Below are positions 43,079 through 52,162 of a DNA stretch of 64,000 nt, piece after piece (position 1 is the first letter of the stretch; each line of letters begins with the position of its first letter). This DNA is from Stenotrophomonas nitritireducens (GTDB taxonomy: Bacteria > Pseudomonadota > Gammaproteobacteria > Xanthomonadales > Xanthomonadaceae). The stretch lies in assembly GCF_001700965.1 (NCBI RefSeq), contig NZ_CP016756.1:372001-436000 (forward strand), in the 5' to 3' direction. Position numbers and translations under genes: made by a program. The notes under the pieces are model-generated. The model ran no database searches. It was not told the DNA's origin and saw only the letters and a list, made by a program, of their open reading frames with translations.

Positions 43079-44512
43079 CTAGCCCTTGGTCGCGCCCACG
43101 CTGGCGGTTGCCACTGCAGATGCCGGTCGGCTGTCGCCGCCCAGCGCCTTGTAAATCCCGACCACCCCGACATTGACCGAGGCCTGTGCCTGCGCCAGTG
43201 CGTCATCGGCCTGCAGCTTGTTGCGCTGCGCATCCAGCAAGGCCAGGAAATCCTCCGAGCCTTCGCGGTAGCGCAACTCGGCCAGTGCCGCAGCGCGGCC
43301 GGCAGCTTCGGCCTGGTCCACCACGATGCGCAGGCGCGCCTGCTCCTTGGCATAACGCGTCAACGCATTCTCGGTGTCCTCCAGCGCCAGCAGCACCGCC
43401 TTCTCATACTCGGCGGCGGCGCCGTCGGCCTGCGCCTTGCTGGAGCGCAGTCGCGCACGTACCGTGCCGAAATCAAACGCCGCCCAGCTGATCGACGGGG
43501 TCAACGACCACGCTTTGTTGTTGCCGTTGACCAGGCCATTGGCATTGCCACCGAGAAAGCCGACGAAGCCACTCAGGCTGATCCGCGGAAACAGGTCTGC
43601 GGTGGCCACGCCCACTCGGGCAGTTGCGGCGGCCAGGCGGCGCTCGGCCATCCGCACGTCGGCACGCTGGCGCAGCAGATCACTGGTATCACCCAAGGGC
43701 AAGGCCTTGGCGAATGCAGGGATCTCGCGTGGTTGCAGCAACGCATCCAGCGAGCCCGGACGCTGCCCCAGCAACACCGCAAGCCGATGACGCGACTGCA
43801 CTTCGGCAACTTCAAGCAGCGGAATGTCCGCTTCGATCGCCTTCAGGCGCGCACGGCTGCTCTGCACATCCAGTTCGCTGCCTGCACCGAGCTCCAGCCG
43901 GGTTTCGGTCAAGCGCTGGGTCTCGTGCAGATTGACCAGGGTGTCGCGGGCAACCGCAATCCGTTTCTGCGAGCCGCGCAGCTCGAAGTAATTGCGTGCC
44001 ACCTCGGCGGCCACCATCACCTGTGCATCCGCCAGGCTGTCACGCTCGGCGCCCAGATCGGCGCGTGCTGCTTCGGCCGCACGCCGTTGCCTGCCGAACA
44101 GATCCAGTTCCCAGCCTGCATCGAAGCCGAGCTGGTAGGTTTCGGTAAAGACGCGCTCACCACCGGCCAATGGATCGGGCTGCATGCGTCGATCCTGGCT
44201 GCCGCCTGCGGTGACATGCGGCAGCTGGTCCAGGCGCTTCTCCACGAAAACCGCGCGAGCGGCACGCACCCGCGCCAGGCCGATCTGCAGATCCAGATTG
44301 TCGCCCAGCGCGTCGTGCACCAGCTGCTCCAATACCGGATCGCCAAATTGAGCCCACCAGGTCGCCACCGGCGTTTCGGCGGAGAACGCGGCGTCGCTTG
44401 CGCCGTGCAGGCTTACCGGCTCGACGGGTGGCGCCTTGTAGTCCGGGCCAACCGTCATGCAACCGGCGAGCAGAGCGCTCGCCATCGCGGTTACCAGAAT
44501 GCGCGTTACCAT
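43079..44512 (-). CDS. smeX: Outer membrane efflux lipoprotein (NodT/SmeX-like)
   Basis: This is a 477-residue RND outer membrane factor. Its signal peptide ends in the lipobox LLAGC (ILVTAMASALLAGCMTVGPD), typical of the NodT group, and GPDYKAPPVEP is the family's mature start. Two TolC-like repeats follow, with ETYQLGFDAGWELDLFGRQR, AAEVARNYFELRGSQKRIAV and TPSISWAAFDFGTVRARLRS as marks. It forms the channel for the SmeVW-like pump encoded upstream. The ATG overlaps the stop of the SDR gene by a few bases. It is the last gene of the operon. The symbol follows the matching gene order of smeVWU2X in Stenotrophomonas maltophilia. Confidence 0.85.
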   Translation of the reverse strand: MVTRILVTAMASALLAGCMTVGPDYKAPPVEPVSLHGASDAAFSAETPVATWWAQFGDPVLEQLVHDALGDNLDLQIGLARVRAARAVFVEKRLDQLPHVTAGGSQDRRMQPDPLAGGERVFTETYQLGFDAGWELDLFGRQRRAAEAARADLGAERDSLADAQVMVAAEVARNYFELRGSQKRIAVARDTLVNLHETQRLTETRLELGAGSELDVQSSRARLKAIEADIPLLEVAEVQSRHRLAVLLGQRPGSLDALLQPREIPAFAKALPLGDTSDLLRQRADVRMAERRLAAATARVGVATADLFPRISLSGFVGFLGGNANGLVNGNNKAWSLTPSISWAAFDFGTVRARLRSSKAQADGAAAEYEKAVLLALEDTENALTRYAKEQARLRIVVDQAEAAGRAAALAELRYREGSEDFLALLDAQRNKLQADDALAQAQASVNVGVVGIYKALGGDSRPASAVATASVGATKG

Positions 44513-45243
44513 GGCAGCACCTCACCCAGATAGCTGAAACTTCCGGTCGGGCCATCAGCGCCGATCAGCGCCATGGCGACACTGGTACGTGAACCCTCGG
44601 CCACATCGATTTCACCCTGGCCACCGTTCATGTCGGTCTTGACGTAACCCGGGTGCACCGCGTTGACCTTGATCGGGCTGTGGCGCAGCTCATGTGCCAA
44701 CTGCAGCGTCCATGCATTGAGCGCGCTCTTGGAAGCGTTGTAGGCCGGCGCCAGGAAACCGTAGACCGCCGAGCCCGGCTGCGCGTGCAGGGTCAGCGAG
44801 GCCAGGATGCTGGACACATTGACGATGCGGCCGGCCGGCGCCTGGCGCAGCAGTGGCAGCAAGGACACGGTCACTTCAACCACGGCGAACAGGTTGGTAT
44901 CGAAGGTGCTGCGCCAGACCGCCTGTGACTGCCCGCTGGCGCCTTGCTTCAGGTCATCGACCAACACGCCGGCATTGTTGACCAGGATATCCAGCCGGCC
45001 ATGCCGCTGCTGCACATGTTCGAATGCCACGGCGATGCTGTCCGGATCATTCACGTCGAGCTGGAGGGCTTCCACCGGCAGGCCTTCGGCCTGCAGTTCC
45101 AGCGTGCGTGCGACAGCAGTCTGGTAATTGCGCCCGGCCAGCAGCGTATGCACGCCTGCGCTGGCCAGCTGGCGTACGGTCTCAAGCCCGATACCTCGGG
45201 TGGCGCCGGTGACCAGTGCGATTTTTGTGCTTGGGTTGTTCAT
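44506..45243 (-). CDS. Short-chain dehydrogenase inside the efflux operon (SmeU2-like)
   Basis: This is a 245-residue classical SDR. The NAD(P) site is ALVTGATRGIGLETVRQLAS, NNAG appears in DILVNNAGVLVDDL, the catalytic Ser in GRIVNVSSILASL, and the Tyr/Lys pair in APAYNASKSALNAW; the order Ser-Tyr-x3-Lys is intact. KVNAVHPGYVKTDMNG follows. It sits between the RND permease and the outer membrane factor, as smeU2 does in the smeU1VWU2X operon. The natural substrate is unknown; an accessory redox role during exposure to quinone-like or nitro compounds is a guess. Confidence 0.9.
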   Translation of the reverse strand: MNNPSTKIALVTGATRGIGLETVRQLASAGVHTLLAGRNYQTAVARTLELQAEGLPVEALQLDVNDPDSIAVAFEHVQQRHGRLDILVNNAGVLVDDLKQGASGQSQAVWRSTFDTNLFAVVEVTVSLLPLLRQAPAGRIVNVSSILASLTLHAQPGSAVYGFLAPAYNASKSALNAWTLQLAHELRHSPIKVNAVHPGYVKTDMNGGQGEIDVAEGSRTSVAMALIGADGPTGSFSYLGEVLPW

Positions 45244-45369
45244 TGCGTTTCCCTTGGGGAATGAGTTGATGCCGGCGCGGACCTGGTTCGTCCTGCAGCA
45301 GCATTCCGGTCGAGGCGGAAAGGCGCGGGAGGCAGACGACTGCCACCTCCCGCTGCCGTTTGTCCGGCC

Positions 45370-48300
45370 TCAATGATGCAGGGTTGATTCACCGTGCTGG
45401 ACCAGCTTGCTATGGCCATGGCGCGACATGAACTTGCGCAATGCCACATAGAAAACCGGGGTCAGGAACAGGCCGAACAAGGTCACGCCCAGCATGCCGG
45501 CAAACACCGTGATACCCGTCACCGAGCGCACCTCGGCGCCTGCGCCGTGCGAGAAGACCAGCGGCACGGTACCGGCGATGAAGGCGATGGAGGTCATCAC
45601 GATCGGCCGCAGACGCAGGCGACAGGCTTCAAGTGCCGCCTCGACGATGCCCTTGCCGCCCATCTCCAGTTCGCGGGCGAACTCGACGATCAGGATGGCG
45701 TTCTTACATGCCAGACCCATCAGCACCACCAGGCCCACCTGCACGAACACATTGTTGTCACCGCCGGTCAGCCATACGCCGAACAAGGCCGACAGCAGCG
45801 TCATCGGTACGATCAGGATCACCGCCAGTGGCAGCGACCAGCTCTCGTACAGCGCCGCCAGCACCAGGAAGGCCAGCAGGATCGACACCGGGAACACAAT
45901 GAAGGCAGCCTTGCCCTGGGTGGCCTGCTGGTAGCTCAGGTCGGTCCATTCGGTCACCATGCCGGCCGGCAGCACCTGCCCTGCGATTTCGGTGAGCTTG
46001 GTCATGGCTTGGGCCGAGGACAGCACGCGCGGATCGGCTTCACCGGCCAGATCGGCCGCCGGGTAACCATTGAAGCGCAGCACAGGGTCCGGGCCGTAGG
46101 TTTCCTTGACGGTCACCATCGAGCCGATCGGCACCATCTCGCCACGGTCGTTGCGGGTACGCAGCCTGCCGATGTCTTCCACGCTGTCACGGAACTGGCC
46201 ATCGGCCTGTGCGATCACCTGCCAGGTGCGCCCGAACTGGTTGAAGTCGTTGATGTACGCCGAACCCAGATAGGTCTGCAGCGTGTCGAACAACTCGGTC
46301 AGCTGCACGCCCTGTGCCTTGGCCTTGACGCGGTCCACCTCCGCATCCAGCTGCGGCACGTTGGCCTGGTAGCTGGTGATCGGATAAGCCATGCCCGGGG
46401 TCTGCGAAACCGCGCCCTGCATGCCCTGCAAGGCATTCTGCAATGCGCCGTAACCCAGGTTGCCACGGTCCTCGATGAACATCTGGTAGCCGTTGCCGTT
46501 GCCCAGGCCCAGGATCGGCGGCGGCATCATCGAGAAGGAGAAGCCCTCCTGCAGGCCGGCGATCTTCTGGTTGATCTCGGCATTGATCTGCGCGGCGGTA
46601 CGGCCGTGACGTTCACTGAACGGCTTGAGCGGGATGAAGGCCACACCGGTGTTCGGCGTATTGGTGAACTGCAGGGCGTTCAAGCCCGGGAAGGAAATGG
46701 TGTGGGCGACACCATCGGTTTCGCGGGCGATCTTCGCTACCTTGCGCAGCATTGCATCGGTACGCGCCACCGAGGAGCCTTCCGGCAGTTTCACACCCGC
46801 GATCAGGTACAGCTTGTCCTGGGTGGGAATGAAGCCCGGCGGCACCAGCTTGAAGATCAGCCCGGTACTTACCAGCAACACCGCATAGACCACGAACACT
46901 GCACCGCGACGGCCCAGGATGTTCGCCACGCTGCGCTCATACTTCTCCGAACTGGTCTTGAAGAAGCGGTTGAACGGACGGAATATCCAGCCGAACAGCT
47001 TGTCGATCACGCGGCTCGGTGCATCCTTGGCCGCACCATGCGGCTTGAGCAGACGTGCTGCCAGCGCCGGCGACAAAGTCAGCGAGTTGATCGCCGAGAT
47101 CACCGTGGAGATGGCGATGGTCACCGCGAACTGCTTGTAGAACTGGCCGGTGACGCCCGACAGGAAGGCCATCGGCACGAACACCGCACACAGCACCAGC
47201 GCGATCGCCACGATCGGGCCGGAAACTTCCTTCATTGCCTGGTGCGCGGCGGCCGTTGGCGACAGGCCTTCCTCGATGTTGCGTTCAACATTTTCCACCA
47301 CCACGATCGCGTCATCGACCACGATGCCGATCGCGAGCACCAGCCCGAACAGGCTCAGTGTATTGATCGAGAAACCCAGCAGGTACAGCGCCGCGAACGT
47401 ACCCACCACCGATACCGGCACCGCGATCAACGGAATGATCGACGCGCGCCAGGTCTGCAGGAACAGGATCACCACCAGCACCACCAGCGCGATCGCTTCC
47501 AGCAGCGTGCTCACCACGGCCTTGACCGAATCACGCACGAAGATGGTGGTGTCGTACACCGCTTCGTACTTCACATCGGCCGGGAAGCTCTTCTGCAGCT
47601 CGTCCATCTGGCCGATCACCGCGTCACGGATATCCAGCGCATTGGCACCCGGCGACTGGAAGATGCCGATGCCGACGGCGTTTTTGCCATCCAGCTGCGA
47701 ACGCATGGTGTAGTCGCCCGCACCCAGTTCGATGCGCGCCACATCCGACAGCCGCACCACTTCGCCGTCGGCACCGCTCTTGAGCACGATGTCACTGAAC
47801 TCCTGCTCGTTGCGCAGGCGGCCCTGGGCGTTGATCAGGGTCAGGAACTGACTGTTGGGCATTGGCTCGGCGCCGAGCTGGCCCGCCGATACCTGCACGT
47901 TCTGCTCGCGCATCGCCCGCACCACGTCGCTGGCGGTCAAGCCACGCGCGGCCACTTTTTCCGGATCGAGCCAGGCACGCATGGCGTAGTCACCGCCACC
48001 GAAGATCTGTGCATCGCCCACGCCGCGAATACGCGCCAGCCCATCCTTGACGTGCAGGCGTGCGTAATTGCGCAGGTACAGGGTGTCGTAGGTGCCCTTT
48101 GGCGAAGTCAGGTGCACGACCATCAGGAAGGTCGGCGACTGCTTCTGGGTGGTCACGCCCTGGCGCCGCACGTCCTCGGGCAGACGCGCCAGCGCCTGGG
48201 CGACGCGGTTCTGCACCTTCACCGCAGCGTCGTCAGGATCGGTGCCGGGACGGAAGGTGATGGTCATCTGCAGCACGCCATCGGAGCCGGCCACCGACTT

Positions 48301-48540
48301 GAAGTACATCATGCCTTCGACGCCGTTGATGGCTTCTTCCAGTGGCGTGGCCACGGTCTCGGCGATCACCTTCGGGTTGGCACCCGGGTAGACGGTGCGC
48401 ACCACCACCGATGGCGGTACCACGTCGGGATACTCGCCGATGGGCAGGAACGGAATACTGACCAGCCCGGCAGCGAAAATCATGATCGACAACACCGCCG
48501 CGAAGATCGGCCTGTCGATGAAAAACTTGGAAAAGTCCAT
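45370..48540 (-). CDS. smeW: RND multidrug efflux permease (SmeW/MexF-like)
   Basis: This is a 1056-residue HAE1-type proton/drug antiporter with 12 transmembrane helices and two large periplasmic loops. It starts MDFSKFFIDRPIFAAVLSIM; the proton-relay Asp pair lies in GLVLAIGIVVDDAIVVVENV, and the family motif PPGFIPTQDKLYLIAGVKLP follows the seventh helix. The C-terminal half repeats with LVVLMGLACKNAILIVEFAR. Motifs resemble MexF and SmeW more than AcrB. It works with the membrane fusion protein encoded upstream and the outer membrane factor downstream; gaps are 108 bp and 126 bp. Confidence 0.92.
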   Translation of the reverse strand: MDFSKFFIDRPIFAAVLSIMIFAAGLVSIPFLPIGEYPDVVPPSVVVRTVYPGANPKVIAETVATPLEEAINGVEGMMYFKSVAGSDGVLQMTITFRPGTDPDDAAVKVQNRVAQALARLPEDVRRQGVTTQKQSPTFLMVVHLTSPKGTYDTLYLRNYARLHVKDGLARIRGVGDAQIFGGGDYAMRAWLDPEKVAARGLTASDVVRAMREQNVQVSAGQLGAEPMPNSQFLTLINAQGRLRNEQEFSDIVLKSGADGEVVRLSDVARIELGAGDYTMRSQLDGKNAVGIGIFQSPGANALDIRDAVIGQMDELQKSFPADVKYEAVYDTTIFVRDSVKAVVSTLLEAIALVVLVVILFLQTWRASIIPLIAVPVSVVGTFAALYLLGFSINTLSLFGLVLAIGIVVDDAIVVVENVERNIEEGLSPTAAAHQAMKEVSGPIVAIALVLCAVFVPMAFLSGVTGQFYKQFAVTIAISTVISAINSLTLSPALAARLLKPHGAAKDAPSRVIDKLFGWIFRPFNRFFKTSSEKYERSVANILGRRGAVFVVYAVLLVSTGLIFKLVPPGFIPTQDKLYLIAGVKLPEGSSVARTDAMLRKVAKIARETDGVAHTISFPGLNALQFTNTPNTGVAFIPLKPFSERHGRTAAQINAEINQKIAGLQEGFSFSMMPPPILGLGNGNGYQMFIEDRGNLGYGALQNALQGMQGAVSQTPGMAYPITSYQANVPQLDAEVDRVKAKAQGVQLTELFDTLQTYLGSAYINDFNQFGRTWQVIAQADGQFRDSVEDIGRLRTRNDRGEMVPIGSMVTVKETYGPDPVLRFNGYPAADLAGEADPRVLSSAQAMTKLTEIAGQVLPAGMVTEWTDLSYQQATQGKAAFIVFPVSILLAFLVLAALYESWSLPLAVILIVPMTLLSALFGVWLTGGDNNVFVQVGLVVLMGLACKNAILIVEFARELEMGGKGIVEAALEACRLRLRPIVMTSIAFIAGTVPLVFSHGAGAEVRSVTGITVFAGMLGVTLFGLFLTPVFYVALRKFMSRHGHSKLVQHGESTLHH

Positions 48541-48648
48541 GGGGAATTCCTTGGAGAGCCGGCGCCGGGCTGCAGTCGCCCTGCCCGCACCCGCAAGGGG
48601 TGCAGACAGCGACGGCCGGCAGCCGCGCCGGCAAACGTGGTTGGCGGC

Positions 48649-49854
48649 TTAGTTGATGCTGCTCACAGCCTGCGGAGGTGCGGCGGCGGCCCGTTGCATC
48701 GGCACCGGCTTGGCCTGCACCGGCATGCCAGGCATGAACACCTTCTGCACGCCATCGATGATGACCTTGTCGCCGGCTGCAAGGCCGTGCTCGATGATGC
48801 GCAGGCCATCGGCGTTGCGGCCGAGCTGCACGTCACGCCGTTCCGACTTGCCGTCCTTGTCCAGCACGTAGACGTACTTGCGGTCCTGGTCGGTCAGCAC
48901 CGCCTTGTCGTCCACCAGCACGGCCTGGAACTGGCCGCTGCCCAGCAGCCGCACACGTGCGAACAGGCCGGGGGTGAACTGACGGTCGCTGTTTTCCAGC
49001 AGCGCACGCACGCGGATGGTGCCGGTGCTGCGCGTCACCTGGTTATCGAGGAAGTCGACCTTGCCTTCGTGCGGAAAGCCGTCCTCACCGCTCAAGCCAA
49101 CCTTTACCGGCAGGGCCTGGTCCCGCTCGCTCGGGCGCTCGCCGTCGCGCGCCATCTGTGCGTAACGCAGGTAGGTGGACTCGTCGGCATCGAAGTAGAC
49201 GTGCACCGTATCCAGCGACACCAGCGTGGTCAGCACACTGGCAGCATCGCCGGCGGTGACCAGGTTGCCGGCGGTGACCATCGCCCGCCCGGCGCGGCCA
49301 TCGATCGGCGCGCGCACCTTGGTGAACTCCAGGTTGAGCCGCGCGGCATCCAATGCGGCCTGCGCCGCCTGCACCTGTGCACCGGCCTGATCGGCACTGG
49401 CCCGGCGTTGCTCGGCGGTCTCCGTAGCGATGGCCTGCTGTTCGGCCAGGCGACGCGCGCGCTCCGATTCACTGCGGGCCAGCGTGGCCTGGGTGCGTGC
49501 GCGGTTCAACTCGGCCTGCGCGCGGTTGAATTCGGCCTGGTAGCTGCGCGCGTCGATGGTGAACAGCACGTCGCCCTTTTTCACTTCTTCGCCTTCGACG
49601 TAGTTGACCTTGTCGATGTAGCCGGAGACGCGTGGGCGCAGCTCGACGCTCTGCACCGCTTCGATGCGGCCGCTGAATTCGTCCCACTGCGAGATCTGCT
49701 TGACCAGCACCGGCGCGACGCTGACTTCAGGCGGGGGCGGTGCAGCGTTTTCAGCGTGGCCGCCGCTGCAGGCAGCCAGCACCGCGAGGGTCAATGCGGA
49801 CATGCTGGCAAGCGCGGCACGTCGAAGCGTGGGTGATTGCGAAATACCTTTCAT
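48649..49854 (-). CDS. smeV: RND efflux membrane fusion protein (SmeV-like)
   Basis: This is a 401-residue periplasmic adaptor lipoprotein. The signal sequence ends ALTLAVLAACSGG (lipobox Cys). The lipoyl halves are RPRVSGYIDKVNYVEGEEVK and LEFTKVRAPIDGRAGRAMVT, around an alpha-hairpin rich in Ala, Arg and Glu (LARSESERARRLAEQQAIAT). A beta-barrel and a membrane-proximal domain follow, ending KVFMPGMPVQAKPVPMQ. The start at 49854 (MKGISQSPTLRRAALASM) keeps a proper signal peptide; the frame extends upstream without support. It is the first gene of the operon; the space of 503 bp to the divergent LysR gene holds the promoters. Confidence 0.92.
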   Translation of the reverse strand: MKGISQSPTLRRAALASMSALTLAVLAACSGGHAENAAPPPPEVSVAPVLVKQISQWDEFSGRIEAVQSVELRPRVSGYIDKVNYVEGEEVKKGDVLFTIDARSYQAEFNRAQAELNRARTQATLARSESERARRLAEQQAIATETAEQRRASADQAGAQVQAAQAALDAARLNLEFTKVRAPIDGRAGRAMVTAGNLVTAGDAASVLTTLVSLDTVHVYFDADESTYLRYAQMARDGERPSERDQALPVKVGLSGEDGFPHEGKVDFLDNQVTRSTGTIRVRALLENSDRQFTPGLFARVRLLGSGQFQAVLVDDKAVLTDQDRKYVYVLDKDGKSERRDVQLGRNADGLRIIEHGLAAGDKVIIDGVQKVFMPGMPVQAKPVPMQRAAAAPPQAVSSIN

Positions 49855-50357
49855 TTCATGCTCCAAGGGGGAGGTAATCAGGGGACAGAAGGACGACGGC
49901 GTCAGCTTCGACATCGCAGTGCGGTTGGCAGATCGCGCAGGTATTTGCGCTGCACTGCGGGAACTGGCGAAAACCTTGTTGGGAAAGGGCGCATCACTGT
50001 CCCGTCCGCGGAAATTTTTGGACCATCCATGGGACAACGGCACGCAGCAGCCTGCGCATGGTGCCGCCTGCTGTTACCTTCACCGGTGCCGGTGGCAGCC
50101 CGCGGGTGACGTCCGACAATGCTTCAAACTGCAATGGATTCAATCGATTGCTCGCCATCCTGGGGCGCAGAACATTGCTGTACCTGGGTTCGCGGCGCGG
50201 CGTAGGCAGGGTCAATGGGGAGCGCATACGCATGGCAACTTGTCCGTCGTGAACACAGGCGTACAAGATAGGCCTCAAATCCATACTTGATTAGTACGAA
50301 TTCAGGGGAATAATCATCCCGTCGCCGGCACAATTCCGCTGCCGCTAGGGTTCTCCC
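49855..50357. promoter_or_regulatory. Divergent promoter region of the efflux operon and its LysR regulator
   Basis: 503 bp with no supported gene. LysR-type operators are expected. Two candidates are visible: TCAAATCCATACTTGA at 50275-50290, an interrupted palindrome with TCAA/TTGA ends, and ATTAGTACGAAT directly after it at 50290-50301, imperfectly palindromic. They lie 57-83 bp before the LysR start, the usual place for autoregulation. No SDR gene equivalent to smeU1 occurs here. Confidence 0.5.
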
Positions 50358-51380
50358 ATGGCCAATGATCTCAACGACACCCTGATCTTCGTCAAAGTTG
50401 TCGAACAGGGCAGCTTCACTGCCGCCGCGCGCCTGCTCGGCCAGCCCAAGACCACGGTCAGCCGCAAGGTGCAGGAACTGGAAACCCGCCTGGGGGCGCG
50501 CCTGCTCCACCGGACCACGCGTCGCCTGGGCCTGACCGAAGCCGGCACCGTCTACTACGAGCATTGCCAACGTATCGCCCGCGAGCTGGACCAGGCCGAG
50601 AGTGCCGTCAGCCAGCTGCAATCGGGGCCGCGCGGATGGTTGCGTTTCACCGTTCCATACTCGATCGGGACAAGTTGGATTGCGCCACTGCTGGGCCAGT
50701 TCCAGAGTGCCTACCCGGACATCCGCGTGGACATGCACCTGGGCAACGAAGCCATGGACCTGATCAGCGGTGAAGTGGATATGGCGCTGCGGGTGGGGCC
50801 CCTGCCCGATTCCAACCTGATCGCGCGCAAGCTGGGCAGCCTGCGCACCCAGGTGTTCGCCAGCCCGGCCTATATCGACCTGCACGGTGAACCGCAGCAT
50901 CCGAACGAACTGCAGTTCCACCGTACTCTGGCGGTGCGAAAGCCGCACCACGGCCAGAACCATCGCTTCACCTGGACCTTGGCCGAACATGGCGGCGAAA
51001 TGCGGGAGTTCGCAGTCAATCCCCTGCTGCTGGCCAACGACCCGTCGGCGTTGAATGCGCCCATGGTCGCCGGCGAGGGGCTGGTGATGAGCAGTGACGT
51101 GATGGCCAAACCCTTTGTCGAAGCGGGCCTGGTACGGCGCATACTGCCGGGCTGGACCGGCCCGAACTACGACTTCAACGCAGTTTTCGCCGGTGGCCGC
51201 CTGGTGTCGCCGAAGGTGCGCGTGTTCATCGACTTTCTGGTCGCCAAACTCAACTTCGACGCCAACTACATGTTGCTGCAATGCCCCAACGCCAAGCGTC
51301 TGGCCGACATCGAGCAGGAATACCAGCAGCGTTCCAAGGCCCACCCCAAGCTGCGTATCGTCGAAGCCCTCAGCGCCTGA
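50358..51380 (+). CDS. LysR-type transcriptional regulator of the efflux operon (SmeRv-like)
   Basis: This encodes 340 residues. The winged helix-turn-helix lies at residues 4-64: LNDTLIFVKVVEQGSFTAAA, then LLGQPKTTVSRKVQELETRL and GARLLHRTTRRLGLTEAGTV. The substrate-binding domain (about 90-300) belongs to the CrgA-like group: LRFTVPYSIGTSWIAPLLGQ and DMALRVGPLPDSNLIARKLG. It is divergent from smeV, as smeRv is from smeU1VWU2X in S. maltophilia, so it most likely activates or represses that operon. The C-terminal extension after residue 300 (ADIEQEYQQRSKAHPKLRIV) is longer than in most LysR proteins. Confidence 0.92.
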   Translation: MANDLNDTLIFVKVVEQGSFTAAARLLGQPKTTVSRKVQELETRLGARLLHRTTRRLGLTEAGTVYYEHCQRIARELDQAESAVSQLQSGPRGWLRFTVPYSIGTSWIAPLLGQFQSAYPDIRVDMHLGNEAMDLISGEVDMALRVGPLPDSNLIARKLGSLRTQVFASPAYIDLHGEPQHPNELQFHRTLAVRKPHHGQNHRFTWTLAEHGGEMREFAVNPLLLANDPSALNAPMVAGEGLVMSSDVMAKPFVEAGLVRRILPGWTGPNYDFNAVFAGGRLVSPKVRVFIDFLVAKLNFDANYMLLQCPNAKRLADIEQEYQQRSKAHPKLRIVEALSA

Positions 51381-51397
51381 GCGGGATAGGCATAAAC

Positions 51398-51428
51398 AAC
51401 AACGGCGCCACTGAAGGGCGCCGTTGTC
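51398..51428. terminator. Stem-loop between the LysR gene and the next minus-strand gene
   Basis: The stem ACAACGGCGCC / GGCGCCGTTGT is perfect over 11 bp. There is no T-run on either side, but the position between two convergent genes argues for a terminator. Confidence 0.65.
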
Positions 51429-51480
51429 GTATCTGCATCAATTGATCAGCCCGGTTTGCGGCGATGCCATGCCTGCAAAC

Positions 51481-51969
51481 TCAATAACCGCGGTAATACG
51501 GCCACAAAGGCACGATCTGCACTTCCTTGCAGCCGTCATAGCGGCTGCAGCTGCCGAAGTAGCCCGGGCCTGAATAACGTTGGCGGGCATCGCGGTTGTA
51601 AGGGCTGTTGTAGAAATCCGGGCGCGAAAAATGGCCGGAGCCAAAGTAGCGATAGGGCGTGGCGCCAATGCTGGATTCACTCTGGAAATTCTGCGCCAGC
51701 GCCGGCGTGCCGTCGTTGTCGACATAGCCGTTTTCGTTGTCATAACGGACCAGGCGGTAATACACCGTCTCGCCGCCCTGCTTGCGGCTGTGCAACTGCT
51801 CCATGCGCCCGCCGCCAGCGTCGACGTACGCCTTGCCACCTTCGAACAGCACCTCGCTGGGGTTGACGAACTCCTCCTCCAACGGCGGTGCCGCCGTGGC
51901 TCCCCCTGCCAATGCCACCAACATGGCCGCTACGGCCACCTTGCTCCAAGCCTTACCCATAATGCGCAT
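51481..51969 (-). CDS. Exported small protein of the NPSEV family, copy A
   Basis: This encodes 162 residues; AAGGAGG lies seven bases before the ATG at 51969. The signal peptide (KVAVAAMLVALAGGATA) is cleaved before APPLEEEF. The mature protein begins with the block VNPSEVLFEGGKAYVDAGGG, then VYYRLVRYDNENGY, which is shared with the gene at 57982-58515. The rest is different and rich in Tyr, Gly, Ser and Arg, with two Cys (FGSCSRYDGC) that may form a disulfide bond, and ends LWPYYRGY. I know no name for this family. It lies 193 bp downstream of the pyrophosphatase gene on the same strand. Confidence 0.75.
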   Translation of the reverse strand: MRIMGKAWSKVAVAAMLVALAGGATAAPPLEEEFVNPSEVLFEGGKAYVDAGGGRMEQLHSRKQGGETVYYRLVRYDNENGYVDNDGTPALAQNFQSESSIGATPYRYFGSGHFSRPDFYNSPYNRDARQRYSGPGYFGSCSRYDGCKEVQIVPLWPYYRGY

Positions 51970-52162
51970 GACCACCCTCCTTGATTGGGCACCTGTCGCT
52001 GACGACAGCCCGCCGTGATCGCCCAGCCAACCCCGTGGCTGGGCCGTCATTGCTACCAGTTGCCATCACCCGGCATTGCGGCGCGCGCGATGACACATCG
52101 GGACAAATCCGTGTTCATTATAGGGGGAAGCCAAAGGCACAGCCGTGAAGCAGGTTCGATAC

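Noticed and set aside
45394..49836. Open frame of 1480 codons on the plus strand
   Set aside because: It lies exactly antisense to the RND permease and adaptor genes; its product is rich in His, Gln and Arg as expected from the reverse of GC-rich genes, and has no family motif.
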